DNA from: Salmonella enterica subsp. enterica serovar Choleraesuis
GTDB taxonomy: Bacteria; Pseudomonadota; Gammaproteobacteria; Enterobacterales; Enterobacteriaceae
Direction of reading: 5' to 3'
Assembly (NCBI GenBank): GCA_022846635.1
Contig: AP025685.1
Span: 1,736,001-1,800,000, forward strand
Length of the DNA: 64,000 nucleotides
Below are positions 35,279 through 44,318 of the stretch, in pieces (within the stretch, counting starts at the first letter, position 1; each line of letters starts with the position of its first letter). The notes below the pieces were generated by a model that was given only the letters and a program-made list of their open reading frames with translations, had not been told where the DNA came from and did no database searches. Position numbers and translations under genes: made by a program.

Positions 35279-35326
35279 ATGGTGAAATATATCCATGAGG
35301 ACGCCTTTTTTCTGCGTATTAACTAA
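35279..35326 (+). CDS. possible 15-residue leader peptide ahead of the adhesin
   Basis: ATG at 35279 opens MVKYIHEDAFFLRIN and stops 47 bases before the adhesin ATG. AGGA lies 8 bases upstream of it. It ends just before an AGGAGA ribosome-site-like sequence, so it could couple or modulate adhesin translation. There is no independent sign that it is expressed. Confidence 0.3.
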   Translation: MVKYIHEDAFFLRIN

Positions 35327-35373
35327 ACAGGAGAGCTTTGTTAGCGAATAAAGCTTTCCAGGGAAAAGTGTAT

Positions 35374-38300
35374 ATGAAATTCAGGGTCTCACGGCTGTCC
35401 TATTTTGTGATGGCAACATGCACATTCAACTCATTTCAACTGGCGCATGCCGCTAACCTGTCATGGACAGGGGGTAATAATCTTTCAACCTCCGGGACGG
35501 GATCTTCTTATTCGCGCGGAAGCCACGGCAGTATTACTTTTTCCGGTGATGATGATTACTGCGGTGCGGATAATGTCATAGGCCGCCGCAATGTATTCAG
35601 CACAACCGCCGGGGCTATTTCAGCCTTCGATCAACTCCAGCGCTTTATAAATAATACCTCATTTGGTAATTACCATCCCTACGGCACTTCAGATAAACAG
35701 GTGACATGGTCTGGAGATGGGCTGACTACGGGTAATATTGGTTACCAGGGATCACTAACCGGCGGAACCACCAGCGCCATGCCTACGGCATTTGGCGTTT
35801 ATTCCTGGGCCTCGGGCTGTGGTTCCTATGCTACCGGTAACTATTCGACTGCGTTTGGTAGTAATGCTACGGCAACCGGAGCTGCCGCGCAGGCATTTGG
35901 CGTATCGGCTCTGGCATCTGGAACGGCTAGCGTAGCTATGGGGGTTGGTGCTGAGGCGGCTGGCGAGTCGAGTGTGGCCCTGGGGCCAGTAGCGACGGCA
36001 AAAGGTAAGAATAGCCTTGCGCTGGGTATGGGCTCGACGGCCAGCAATCAGGATGATGTGGCGCTCGGCAGTAATTCAACGACCGCTGCGGCCACTGCGA
36101 CCAGCGCCGGAACGATTAATGGTAACCAGTATCAGTATGCCGGAGCTGCGCCGGCCTCGGCTGTAAGTATTGGGGCGGTGGGGCAAGAGCGCCAGCTGCA
36201 AAATGTAGCTGCGGGTGTAGTCTCTCAAACCAGTACCGATGCGGTGAATGGCAGTCAGCTATTCGCCACCAATACCGCAGTCGGAAAAGTGGGTAGCAAT
36301 CTGGCGCTGGCAACCTCCATTCTCGGCGGCGGGGCCCAGATTTCTGCCGACGGCACTCTGACCGGCCCGGAATACCAGATTCAGGGCGCGAAGAAAACCA
36401 CGGTAGGCGATGCGCTGACGGCGCTCGATGGTTCTGTCACCAGCAACGCCAGCAACCTGACTAATCTGCAAAATGATATCTCCAACGGCCTGATAGGCCT
36501 GGTGCAGCAGGATGCGACCAGCAAGGCTATTACCGTGGCGGCGGCCAGCGGTGGCGACAGCGTGAGCTTGGCCGGTACCGACGGGGCGCGCACCCTGAGT
36601 GGGATCAAAGAGGCGACTCTGGCGGCGGACAGCACAGAAGCAGTGACCGGCAGCCAGCTGCTGGCGACTAACGACAAAGTGGACACCAACAGCGCGAACA
36701 TTGCGACCAACACCAGTGATATTGCCACCAATAAAAGTGACATCGCTGCAAACACGAGCGATATAGCCACGAATAAAACCAATATTGAGACTAACAAAAC
36801 GGATATTGCGGCCAATACGGCCGATATCGCGACTAACACCTCGGCTATCAGCGCGCAGGGTCAGACCCTGACTCAGCACGACGGGCAGCTGCAGGGGCTG
36901 ACCGCCAGCCTGGGCGGCGGGGCGCAGATTGCCGCCGACGGCACTTTCAGCGGGCCGGAATATCAGATTCAGGGCGCGAAGAAAACCACGGTAGGCGATG
37001 CGCTGACGGCGCTCGATGGTTCTGTCACCAGCAACGCCAGCAACCTCACTAACCTGCAAAATGATATCTCCAACGGCCTGATAGGCCTGGTGCAGCAGGA
37101 TGCGACCAGCAAGGCTATTACCGTGGCGGCGGCCAGCGGCGGCGACAGCGTGAGCTTTGCCGGCACCGACGGTGCGCGTACCCTGAGCGGGATCAAGGAA
37201 GGCAAGCTGGCGGCAGACAGCACCGAAGCGGTAACCGGCAGCCAGCTGCTGGCCACCAATAACAAAGTGGACACCAACAGCGCGAACATTGCGACCAACA
37301 CCAGTGATATTGCCACCAATAAAAGTGACATCGCTGCAAACACGAGCGATATAGCCACGAATAAAACCAATATTGAGACTAACAAAACGGATATTGCGGC
37401 CAATACGGCCGATATCGCCACCAATACCTCAGCTATCAGCGCGCAGGGCCAGACCCTGACTCAGCACGACGGTCAGCTGCAGGGGCTGACCGCCAGCCTG
37501 GGCGGCGGGGCGCAGATTGCCGCCGACGGCACTTTCACCGGGCCGGAGTACCAGATTCAGGGCGCGAAGAAAACCACGGTAGGCGATGCGCTGACGGCGC
37601 TGGACGGTTCTGTCACCAGCAACACCAGCAGCATTAACGATCTGCAGAACAATATCTCCAGCGGTTCGGTTGGTCTGGTGCAGCAGGATGCAACCAGCAA
37701 GGCCATCACCGTGGCGGCCACCAGCGGCGGTAACAGCGTGAACTTTGCCGGCACCGACGGGGCGCGTACCCTGAGCGGGATCAAAGAGGGCAAACTGGCG
37801 GCAGACAGCACCGAAGCGGTGACCGGCAGCCAGCTGCTGGCCACCAACGATAAAGTGGATGCCAATACTGCCAGCATTGCCACCAATACCTCTGATATTG
37901 CTACCAATAAAACCGATATCGCGGCTAATACGGCAGATATTGCGACCAACACCTCGGCTATCAGCGCGCAGGGCCAGACCCTGACTCAGCACGACGGCCA
38001 GCTGCAGGGGCTGACCGCCAGCCTGGGCGGCGGGGCGCAGATTGCCGCCGACGGCACTTTCACCGGGCCGGAGTACCAGATTCAGGGCGCGAAGAAAACC
38101 ACGGTAGGCGATGCGCTGACGGCGCTGGACGGTTCTGTCACCAGCAACACCAGCAGCATTAACGATCTGCAGAACAATATCTCCAGCGGTTCGGTTGGTC
38201 TGGTGCAGCAGGATGCAACCAGCAAGGCCATCACCGTGGCGGCCACCAGCGGCGGTAACAGCGTGAACTTTGCCGGCACCGACGGGGCGCGTACCCTGAG

Positions 38301-41300
38301 CGGGATCAAAGAGGGCAAACTGGCGGCAGACAGCACCGAAGCGGTGACCGGCAGCCAGCTGCTGGCCACCAACGATAAAGTGGATGCCAATACTGCCAGC
38401 ATTGCCACCAATACCTCTGATATTGCTACCAATAAAACCGATATCGCGACCAGCAAAACGGATATTGCGGCCAATACGGCTGATATTGCGACCAACACCT
38501 CGGCTATCAGCGCGCAGGGCCAGACCCTGACTCAGCACGACGGCCAGCTGCAGGGGCTGACCGCCAGCCTGGGCGGCGGGGCGCAGATTGCCGCCGACGG
38601 CACTTTCACCGGGCCGGAGTACCAGATTCAGGGCGCGAAGAAAACCACGGTAGGCGATGCGCTGACGGCGCTGGACGGTTCAGTCACCAGCAACACCAGC
38701 AGCATTAACGATCTGCAGAACAATATCTCCAGCGGCTCGGTCGGTCTGGTGCAGCAGGATGCAACCAGCAAGGCCATCACCGTGGCGGCAGCCAGCGGCG
38801 GTAACAGCGTGAACTTTGCCGGTACCGACGGGGCGCGCACCCTGAGCGGGATCAAGGAAGGCAAACTGGCGGCAGACAGCACCGAAGCGGTGACCGGCAG
38901 CCAGCTGCTGGCCACCAACGATAAAGTGGATGCCAATACTGCCAGCATTGCCACCAATACCTCTGATATCGCTACCAATAAAACCGATATCGCGGCTAAT
39001 ACGGCAGATATTGCGACCAACACCTCGGCTATCAGCGCGCAGGGCCAGACCCTGACTCAGCACGACGGCCAGCTGCAGGGGCTGACCGCCAGCCTGGGCG
39101 GCGGGGCGCAGATTGCCGCCGACGGCACTTTCAGCGGGCCGGAATATCAGATTCAGGGCGCGAAGAAAACCACGGTAGGCGATGCGCTGACGGCGCTGGA
39201 CGGTTCAGTCACCAGCAACACCAGCAGCATTAACGATCTGCAGAACAATATCTCCAGCGGTTCGGTCGGTCTGGTGCAGCAGGATGCAACCAGCAAGGCC
39301 ATCACCGTGGCAGCCACCAGCGGCGGTAACAGCGTGAACTTTGCCGGCACCGACGGGGCGCGTACCCTGAGTGGGATCAAGGAAGGCAAACTGGCGGCAG
39401 ACAGCACCGAAGCGGTGACCGGCAGCCAGCTGCTGGCCACCAACGATAAAGTGGATGCCAATACTGCCAGCATTGCCACCAATACCTCTGATATCGCTAC
39501 CAATAAAACCGATATCGCGGCTAATACGGCAGATATTGCGACCAACACCTCGGCTATCAGCGCGCAGGGCCAGACCCTGACTCAGCACGACGGCCAGCTG
39601 CAGGGGCTGACCGCCAGCCTGGGCGGCGGGGCGCAGATTGCCGCCGACGGCACTTTCAGCGGGCCGGAATATCAGATTCAGGGCGCGAAGAAAACCACGG
39701 TAGGCGATGCGCTGACGGCGCTGGACGGTTCAGTCACCAGCAACACCAGCAGCATTAACGATCTGCAGAACAATATCTCCAGCGGTTCGGTCGGTCTGGT
39801 GCAGCAGGATGCAACCAGCAAGGCCATCACCGTGGCGGCCACCAGCGGCGGTAACAGCGTGAACTTTGCCGGCACCGACGGGGTGCGCACCCTGAGCGGG
39901 ATCAAGGAAGGCAAGCTGGCGGCAGACAGCACCGAAGCAGTGACCGGCAGCCAGCTGCTGGCCACCAACGATAAAGTGGATGCCAATACTGCCAGCATTG
40001 CCACCAATACCTCTGATATCGCTACCAATAAAACCGATATCGCGACCAACACCTCGGCTATCAGCGCGCAGGGCCAGACTTTGACTCAGCACAACGGCCA
40101 GCTGCAGGGGCTGACCGCCAGCCTGGGCGGCGGGGCACAGATTGCCGCCGACGGCACTTTCACCGGGCCGGAGTACCAGGTTCAGGGTAGTAAACGTACT
40201 TCGGTAGGGGATGCGCTGACGGCGCTGGACGGTTCAGTCACCAGCAACACCAGCAGCATTAACGATCTGCAGAACAATATCTCCAGCGGTTCGGTCGGTC
40301 TGGTGCAGCAGGATGCAACCAGCAAGGCCATCACCGTGGCAGCCACCAGCGGCGGTAACAGCGTGAACTTTGCCGGCACCGACGGGGCGCGCACCCTGAG
40401 CGGGATCAAGGAAGGCAAACTGGCGGCAGACAGCACCGAAGCAGTGACCGGCAGCCAGCTGTTCAACACCAATAGCGGGTTAAGTGCCGCAGTGGCATCG
40501 CTGGGCGGTGGTGCGATATTTGATGCCAGCCAGGGTTATACCGCACCTACCTATACCATCCAGGGTCAGAAGAAAAACAATGTCGGTGATGCGCTTTACG
40601 CGCTTGATGGCGCAGTTAGCGTTAACTCATCGCTGATCGGCGGCCTGATTAATGGCTCCAGCGGTCTGGTTCGTCAGCCGTCTGCCAACGGGACTATCAC
40701 TATTGGCAGCGCCAGCGGCGGTAAAACTCTGGATGTCAGCGGCACTCAGGGTAATCGGGTTATCTCAGGCGTGGCGAACGGTGCGGTCAATGCCAATAGC
40801 CATGAAGCGGTTAACGGTAGCCAGCTTTATGAAACCAATCAGCAGGTGGCGCAGAACACCAGTGATATTGGCGAACTTTCCAGCAATGTGAAAGATGTCA
40901 TCGAGGGGAAAACCGGCCTGGTTCAGCAAAGCGCCCCAGATGCCAATGTGGCCGTGGCGGGCAATAGCGGCGGAAGCAGCGTTTCGGTTAACGGTACCGA
41001 TGGCGATCGCCGGATAACGGGCGTTAGTAACGGCGTGAACGATAACGACGCAGCCACCGTAGGCCAGCTCAATGATATGAAAGGCAACCTCGGGGATGGC
41101 GCGATGCTCGCCGTTAACTCTGACAAAACCCAAAAACCGACCGCGGCAGGTAAAGATGCGGTGGCACTTGGAGCGAATGCCAAAGCGGATAAAACCAGCG
41201 GAGTGGCGATCGGTTCCCAGGCCTCTAGCCAGGGAGAGCGTGCCATAGCATTGGGTGAGAAGAGCCAGGCGCAGGGCGAAGGATCGCTGGCGATGGGTAG

Positions 41301-41772
41301 CGGCAGCAAGGCGACGGGTAAGAATTCTGTTGCTTTAGGCAGTAACTCTAGCGCGACCGAGGACAATGTGGTCTCGCTAGGATCGAGTGGTAATGAGCGG
41401 CGGATGACTAATCTGGCACGCGGTATTAATGCCAGCGATGCGGCCACGGTCGGCCAAATGAATGACGGTTTTGCCAGCCTGCAAAATTACACCGACCGTC
41501 AGGTTAATCATCTCAATAAGCGCATTGGTCATCTGCAAGATAAGCTGACGGCAGGCGTGGCATCGGCGATGGCACTGTCGGGGATTCCACAGGCCTATCA
41601 GCCAGATTCCAGTCTGTTTGGTGCGGCTGGCGGCAGCTACGGTGGCGCTTCAGCCATTGCCGTCGGTATGTCTCATATTTCCGAAAATGGGCGCTGGATT
41701 ACCAAACTACAGGCCAGCGGCAATTCACAAAGCGACTTCGGCGGCACCGTCGGTATTGGTTATCAGTGGTGA
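35374..41772 (+). CDS. giant trimeric autotransporter adhesin (YadA/SadA/UpaG-like)
   Basis: The 2132-residue outer-membrane adhesin has a signal peptide at 1-26 (MKFRVSRLSYFVMATC, cut after LAHA), a unique N-terminal region with two cysteines, and YadA-type beta-roll head repeats (about 143-233: YSTAFGSNATATG, SSVALGPVATAKG). A neck (NGSQLFATNT) leads into a long repetitive stalk (about 340-1606) of coiled-coil heptads. A second head (about 1923-2006, KDAVALGANAKAD, NSVALGSNSSATE), a neck and the C-terminal YadA anchor follow, ending GGTVGIGYQW. The anchor forms a 12-strand trimeric barrel that exports the passenger. The ATG at 35374 has AGGGAAAA upstream; a TTG at 35338 with AGGAGA only 3 bases away is the alternative. 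A lipoprotein follows 2 bases downstream. Confidence 0.95.
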   Translation: MKFRVSRLSYFVMATCTFNSFQLAHAANLSWTGGNNLSTSGTGSSYSRGSHGSITFSGDDDYCGADNVIGRRNVFSTTAGAISAFDQLQRFINNTSFGNYHPYGTSDKQVTWSGDGLTTGNIGYQGSLTGGTTSAMPTAFGVYSWASGCGSYATGNYSTAFGSNATATGAAAQAFGVSALASGTASVAMGVGAEAAGESSVALGPVATAKGKNSLALGMGSTASNQDDVALGSNSTTAAATATSAGTINGNQYQYAGAAPASAVSIGAVGQERQLQNVAAGVVSQTSTDAVNGSQLFATNTAVGKVGSNLALATSILGGGAQISADGTLTGPEYQIQGAKKTTVGDALTALDGSVTSNASNLTNLQNDISNGLIGLVQQDATSKAITVAAASGGDSVSLAGTDGARTLSGIKEATLAADSTEAVTGSQLLATNDKVDTNSANIATNTSDIATNKSDIAANTSDIATNKTNIETNKTDIAANTADIATNTSAISAQGQTLTQHDGQLQGLTASLGGGAQIAADGTFSGPEYQIQGAKKTTVGDALTALDGSVTSNASNLTNLQNDISNGLIGLVQQDATSKAITVAAASGGDSVSFAGTDGARTLSGIKEGKLAADSTEAVTGSQLLATNNKVDTNSANIATNTSDIATNKSDIAANTSDIATNKTNIETNKTDIAANTADIATNTSAISAQGQTLTQHDGQLQGLTASLGGGAQIAADGTFTGPEYQIQGAKKTTVGDALTALDGSVTSNTSSINDLQNNISSGSVGLVQQDATSKAITVAATSGGNSVNFAGTDGARTLSGIKEGKLAADSTEAVTGSQLLATNDKVDANTASIATNTSDIATNKTDIAANTADIATNTSAISAQGQTLTQHDGQLQGLTASLGGGAQIAADGTFTGPEYQIQGAKKTTVGDALTALDGSVTSNTSSINDLQNNISSGSVGLVQQDATSKAITVAATSGGNSVNFAGTDGARTLSGIKEGKLAADSTEAVTGSQLLATNDKVDANTASIATNTSDIATNKTDIATSKTDIAANTADIATNTSAISAQGQTLTQHDGQLQGLTASLGGGAQIAADGTFTGPEYQIQGAKKTTVGDALTALDGSVTSNTSSINDLQNNISSGSVGLVQQDATSKAITVAAASGGNSVNFAGTDGARTLSGIKEGKLAADSTEAVTGSQLLATNDKVDANTASIATNTSDIATNKTDIAANTADIATNTSAISAQGQTLTQHDGQLQGLTASLGGGAQIAADGTFSGPEYQIQGAKKTTVGDALTALDGSVTSNTSSINDLQNNISSGSVGLVQQDATSKAITVAATSGGNSVNFAGTDGARTLSGIKEGKLAADSTEAVTGSQLLATNDKVDANTASIATNTSDIATNKTDIAANTADIATNTSAISAQGQTLTQHDGQLQGLTASLGGGAQIAADGTFSGPEYQIQGAKKTTVGDALTALDGSVTSNTSSINDLQNNISSGSVGLVQQDATSKAITVAATSGGNSVNFAGTDGVRTLSGIKEGKLAADSTEAVTGSQLLATNDKVDANTASIATNTSDIATNKTDIATNTSAISAQGQTLTQHNGQLQGLTASLGGGAQIAADGTFTGPEYQVQGSKRTSVGDALTALDGSVTSNTSSINDLQNNISSGSVGLVQQDATSKAITVAATSGGNSVNFAGTDGARTLSGIKEGKLAADSTEAVTGSQLFNTNSGLSAAVASLGGGAIFDASQGYTAPTYTIQGQKKNNVGDALYALDGAVSVNSSLIGGLINGSSGLVRQPSANGTITIGSASGGKTLDVSGTQGNRVISGVANGAVNANSHEAVNGSQLYETNQQVAQNTSDIGELSSNVKDVIEGKTGLVQQSAPDANVAVAGNSGGSSVSVNGTDGDRRITGVSNGVNDNDAATVGQLNDMKGNLGDGAMLAVNSDKTQKPTAAGKDAVALGANAKADKTSGVAIGSQASSQGERAIALGEKSQAQGEGSLAMGSGSKATGKNSVALGSNSSATEDNVVSLGSSGNERRMTNLARGINASDAATVGQMNDGFASLQNYTDRQVNHLNKRIGHLQDKLTAGVASAMALSGIPQAYQPDSSLFGAAGGSYGGASAIAVGMSHISENGRWITKLQASGNSQSDFGGTVGIGYQW
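36391..40191 (+). repeat. seven tandem stalk repeats, 504-588 bp each
   Basis: Units begin at the codons for KKTTVGDALTALDG: 36391, 36979, 37567, 38092, 38638, 39163 and 39688, with a variant (KRTSVGD) at 40192. Periods are 588, 588, 525, 546, 525, 525 and 504 bp. All differences are multiples of 21 bp, because each unit contains 7, 7, 4, 5, 4, 4 or 3 copies of a heptad such as IATNTSD or IAANTAD. Several units are nearly identical in DNA sequence, so recombination, and collapse in short-read assemblies, are likely. Confidence 0.93.
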
Positions 41773-41774
41773 TT

Positions 41775-42533
41775 ATGATGAAAAAAATTGTTCCGATAAT
41801 TTTGACCGGCTGCGTACTGCTCAGCGGTTGCGATAACGCGCATACCGCTACCGCAGATGCTCCTGGGATAAAGGCGGCGGCGCTGCCGTTGATTCAGGAT
41901 GCCATTGCGCATCAGGTTCCATCGTTTGATGGCCATTGGGATGCCAATATCATGGCCCAGGTCTGTCGGCTGGCCAGCGGCGAGCAGGATAGTCAGGCAT
42001 TCTCCGGCTGGTTTATCCAGCACGGTGTTGATGTAAATGCTCTCGCTGCCAGCGATGCTGGGTTTGGTTTCATCGCAAAAATTAATGAGGCCAGCGCTAA
42101 AGTAGCCTGCGCGGCCTGGCTGGTTAGCTCGCAGTTATCTCCGCTAGAGGCGTGGGGGAGTGCGGTGGATAGCGATGAAAAACTGAATAGCAAAATGGCG
42201 CCCATGACGCCGTTAGTCAGCCAGACGGTTGAGCTGTTAAGTCGGATGGCAAGTGCTACAACCCAAAAGACCCAACCCTCGGAGCAAGATTACCGTCAGG
42301 CGGTGGTGGCGGCTTTTACGCAGCAGGCTCCTGGATATATTCAGGCCACGCTGAAAGGTCGTTTCGTGCCGGGCGATTACCTGCGCCCCGGTAGCCAAAA
42401 TGGCCTTTACCGCTACCGGCTTCAGAACGGGCAGACGGAAGTCTATTTCAATGGCGTCACCTGGCTTGGTGCCGGAAAAATTAAAGGTGAGCTTTATACC
42501 GTAACACTCGCCGCTGGGTCTGCTCAGCAATAA
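41775..42533 (+). CDS. lipoprotein coupled to the adhesin, candidate SadB-like biogenesis factor
   Basis: The 252-residue protein starts MMKKIVPIILTGCVLLSGCD, a clear type II signal with lipobox LSGC at Cys19. The start is 2 bases after the adhesin stop codon with little ribosome site of its own, so translation is probably coupled. In Salmonella the trimeric lipoprotein SadB is encoded with the adhesin SadA and helps its export. The location and size here fit that role, but I could not confirm the similarity by eye. The middle is helical (FIAKINEASAKVACAAWLVS) and the C-terminus is beta-like (NGLYRYRLQNGQTEVYFNGV). A strong terminator follows. Confidence 0.6.
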   Translation: MMKKIVPIILTGCVLLSGCDNAHTATADAPGIKAAALPLIQDAIAHQVPSFDGHWDANIMAQVCRLASGEQDSQAFSGWFIQHGVDVNALAASDAGFGFIAKINEASAKVACAAWLVSSQLSPLEAWGSAVDSDEKLNSKMAPMTPLVSQTVELLSRMASATTQKTQPSEQDYRQAVVAAFTQQAPGYIQATLKGRFVPGDYLRPGSQNGLYRYRLQNGQTEVYFNGVTWLGAGKIKGELYTVTLAAGSAQQ

Positions 42534-42540
42534 CCAGCTA

Positions 42541-42575
42541 CGGCGGCGCAAGATCACTGCGCCGCCGCTTTTTTT
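42541..42575 (+). terminator. terminator of the adhesin-lipoprotein operon
   Basis: CGGCGGCGCA-agatcac-TGCGCCGCCG forms a 10-bp GC-rich stem followed by CTTTTTTT. Confidence 0.92.
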
Positions 42576-42642
42576 GGGCTGGTTTTACGGTAATGGCATG
42601 CGCTAAAACCGTCTTTTATGCCTTTTACGCGAGACATATATC

Positions 42643-43518
42643 ATGACTATTTCGCGTTCCTTGCTTATAGCACGTTGCGAACATATCAAAGCCGAACCGG
42701 GCTTTAAACAGGCCGCGTTGGCTCACGCCCGGATTATGATTGAGCTGTATCAGACCAATCCCTCGTTTTATAAATTTGCGCTGAAAGAGTCGCGCTTTTG
42801 CAGCATCATGGCGCTTTGCTGCCTGGTGTTTGGCAACCAGGTAAATACGTTGTCCGAAGTAAAAATATTATGCGCTCGATATGGCATTGCCGGTCATAAC
42901 AGAATCATCGCTATTCTCGATTTTTTCCGCATCAGCGGGCGGGTAAAAATGAACCGGATGCCCGGCAACCGCCGAAAAATCTCTCTTGAACCCACGCCTA
43001 AGGCTATAAAGGAACTGAGTAATGTGCTGGAGGGCGTATTTACGCCACTTAAAATGATGTATCCCCACTGCCCGGCGGATATTGAACGAATGAATGAAGA
43101 AGCGTTCCGCACCGCGTTTTACTTCCGGGCTGGAGAATCACTATCTCAGGGACTGCTTTTTGACACAATTTTCCCGCAGGCCGCAAAGTTTATAGATAAG
43201 GATGCGGGAAGGATATTCCTGTTATTTATGTACCAGCTTGCATGCAGTCCAGATAATGCCCTGGAGCAGGGCAGATTTAAGGCCCTTGCTAAGGAGTTGC
43301 GGGTCTCTCGCTCACATTTCACTATGCTGGTAAGCCTGGGGGTCAATAACGGTTTTTTTATTGAAAGCAGCGGTAGTCTAATGTTTACCCCCTCATTTTT
43401 CGACTTTGCCGAGCACTATATTGCGCTCTATCTATCCTGGGGTTATCTGTTTTTGCCAGAAGTCAGCTTTTGCCAGAACCCGGTATTGCAGGAAACAATA
43501 ACCCGCACGGCCAGTTGA
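42643..43518 (+). CDS. unrecognised protein with two possible winged-helix regions
   Basis: This 291-residue protein is not one I recognise. Residues 66-127 look like a winged helix (VNTLSEVKILCARYGIAGHN, then FFRISGRVKMNR and RRKISLEPTPK as wing). Residues 211-250 look like a second helix-turn-helix (FKALAKELRVSRSHFTMLVS, then GFFIESSGSLMF). The middle is helical. There is no signal peptide. This points to a DNA-binding regulator, perhaps of the adhesin operon just upstream or the unknown genes downstream; that is inference. The ribosome site is weak. It stands between a terminator and a convergent small gene. Confidence 0.6.
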   Translation: MTISRSLLIARCEHIKAEPGFKQAALAHARIMIELYQTNPSFYKFALKESRFCSIMALCCLVFGNQVNTLSEVKILCARYGIAGHNRIIAILDFFRISGRVKMNRMPGNRRKISLEPTPKAIKELSNVLEGVFTPLKMMYPHCPADIERMNEEAFRTAFYFRAGESLSQGLLFDTIFPQAAKFIDKDAGRIFLLFMYQLACSPDNALEQGRFKALAKELRVSRSHFTMLVSLGVNNGFFIESSGSLMFTPSFFDFAEHYIALYLSWGYLFLPEVSFCQNPVLQETITRTAS

Positions 43519-43596
43519 ATCTCAGTTTCTGCTTATCATTTATTATTGATGTCGCAAGCGCGTTAAAGAACACGGGTATTATCTGTTCCCTGAAAG

Positions 43597-43630
43597 TAAT
43601 GGGGTAGCCTTAGCCAGAGCTACCCCATTA
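43597..43630. terminator. 12-bp-stem hairpin between convergent genes
   Basis: TAATGGGGTAGC (43597-43608) and GCTACCCCATTA (43619-43630) form a perfect 12-bp stem with a 10-base loop between the 3' ends of the helix-turn-helix gene and the 112-residue gene. T-runs are short, so termination is likely but not certain. Confidence 0.65.
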
Positions 43631-43661
43631 ACGTTAACCGGCATCCGAGCGCAACGCGCCG

Positions 43662-44000
43662 TTAGCGGCAGGTGATTGAAATACGGTCAGTAAATTCCGC
43701 CGGTGGTGCGAAATAAGTATCGAAAGGCGCATCATCCGGATGCTCATAGCTGTCCGGTTCATTCAGCGGCCCGCTGTAGACTTCCACTTCGCCATACATA
43801 TTTGACGTAATACCGTTCACTACCGATCCCTGACCCGAAAGTTCATAAGACAGGTTGAAGCCAATCGGACTGTCGCCGGGCATGTAATTTGCATCGTAGA
43901 CCGGGCGGATGTCAGAGGATGATAGCTCTACAGTTTCGCCTTCATGGTCGAAAGATGCAGGGAACTTAATGGTCATGGGGCCTGCGGTGTACTTGATCAT
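43662..44000 (-). CDS. small acidic protein of unknown function
   Basis: From the ATG at 44000, with GGAG 8 bases upstream, the protein is 112 residues. A start 4 codons earlier lacks a site. It is acidic and beta-rich in pattern (YTAGPMTIKFPASFDHEGET, FNLSYELSGQGSVV, EVEVYSGPLN), with a proline/aspartate-rich stretch EPDSYEHPDDAPFD and a single Cys near the end (ITCR). There is no signal peptide or membrane segment. It stands alone on the minus strand with a hairpin after it. I do not recognise the family. Confidence 0.6.
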   Translation of the reverse strand: MIKYTAGPMTIKFPASFDHEGETVELSSSDIRPVYDANYMPGDSPIGFNLSYELSGQGSVVNGITSNMYGEVEVYSGPLNEPDSYEHPDDAPFDTYFAPPAEFTDRISITCR

Positions 44001-44318
44001 GTTATTCTCCATTTAGATAACTTCAGAGTGATACCGGCCGGTCTTATTGCGCCTGACTTACGTTATTTGAATACTGGCATTTGATCAAGTGTTATCTTTT
44101 GATTCATTCATTGGTTTTAATTTCATTATTGAATATCAAATTTAAAAAATTATATTCAATACGCTGGCATTAAATGAATGTTTGTTGTCTATTTTAATAA
44201 ATGATATTCTCTTTTCTGCTCTGAATAGCACATTGATGAATAGATCTACAACCCGACCAGGCAGGCAAGCGGGCATTCAGGCAAATTTGATATCGGGACT
44301 TACAGGGAAACAGGCAAA

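Noticed and set aside
35338..35373. TTG start adding 12 residues to the adhesin
   Set aside because: AGGAGA is only 3 bases from the TTG, and the extension precedes a normal signal peptide start at 35374. It remains a minor possibility.
36391..40191. CRISPR-like array
   Set aside because: The repeats are hundreds of bases long, in frame and coding for coiled-coil heptads, with no short repeats and unique spacers.
36259..40472. Long minus-strand open frames (up to 369 codons) inside the adhesin
   Set aside because: They are the antisense of the repetitive stalk, repeat with the same period, and have no ribosome sites or recognisable product.
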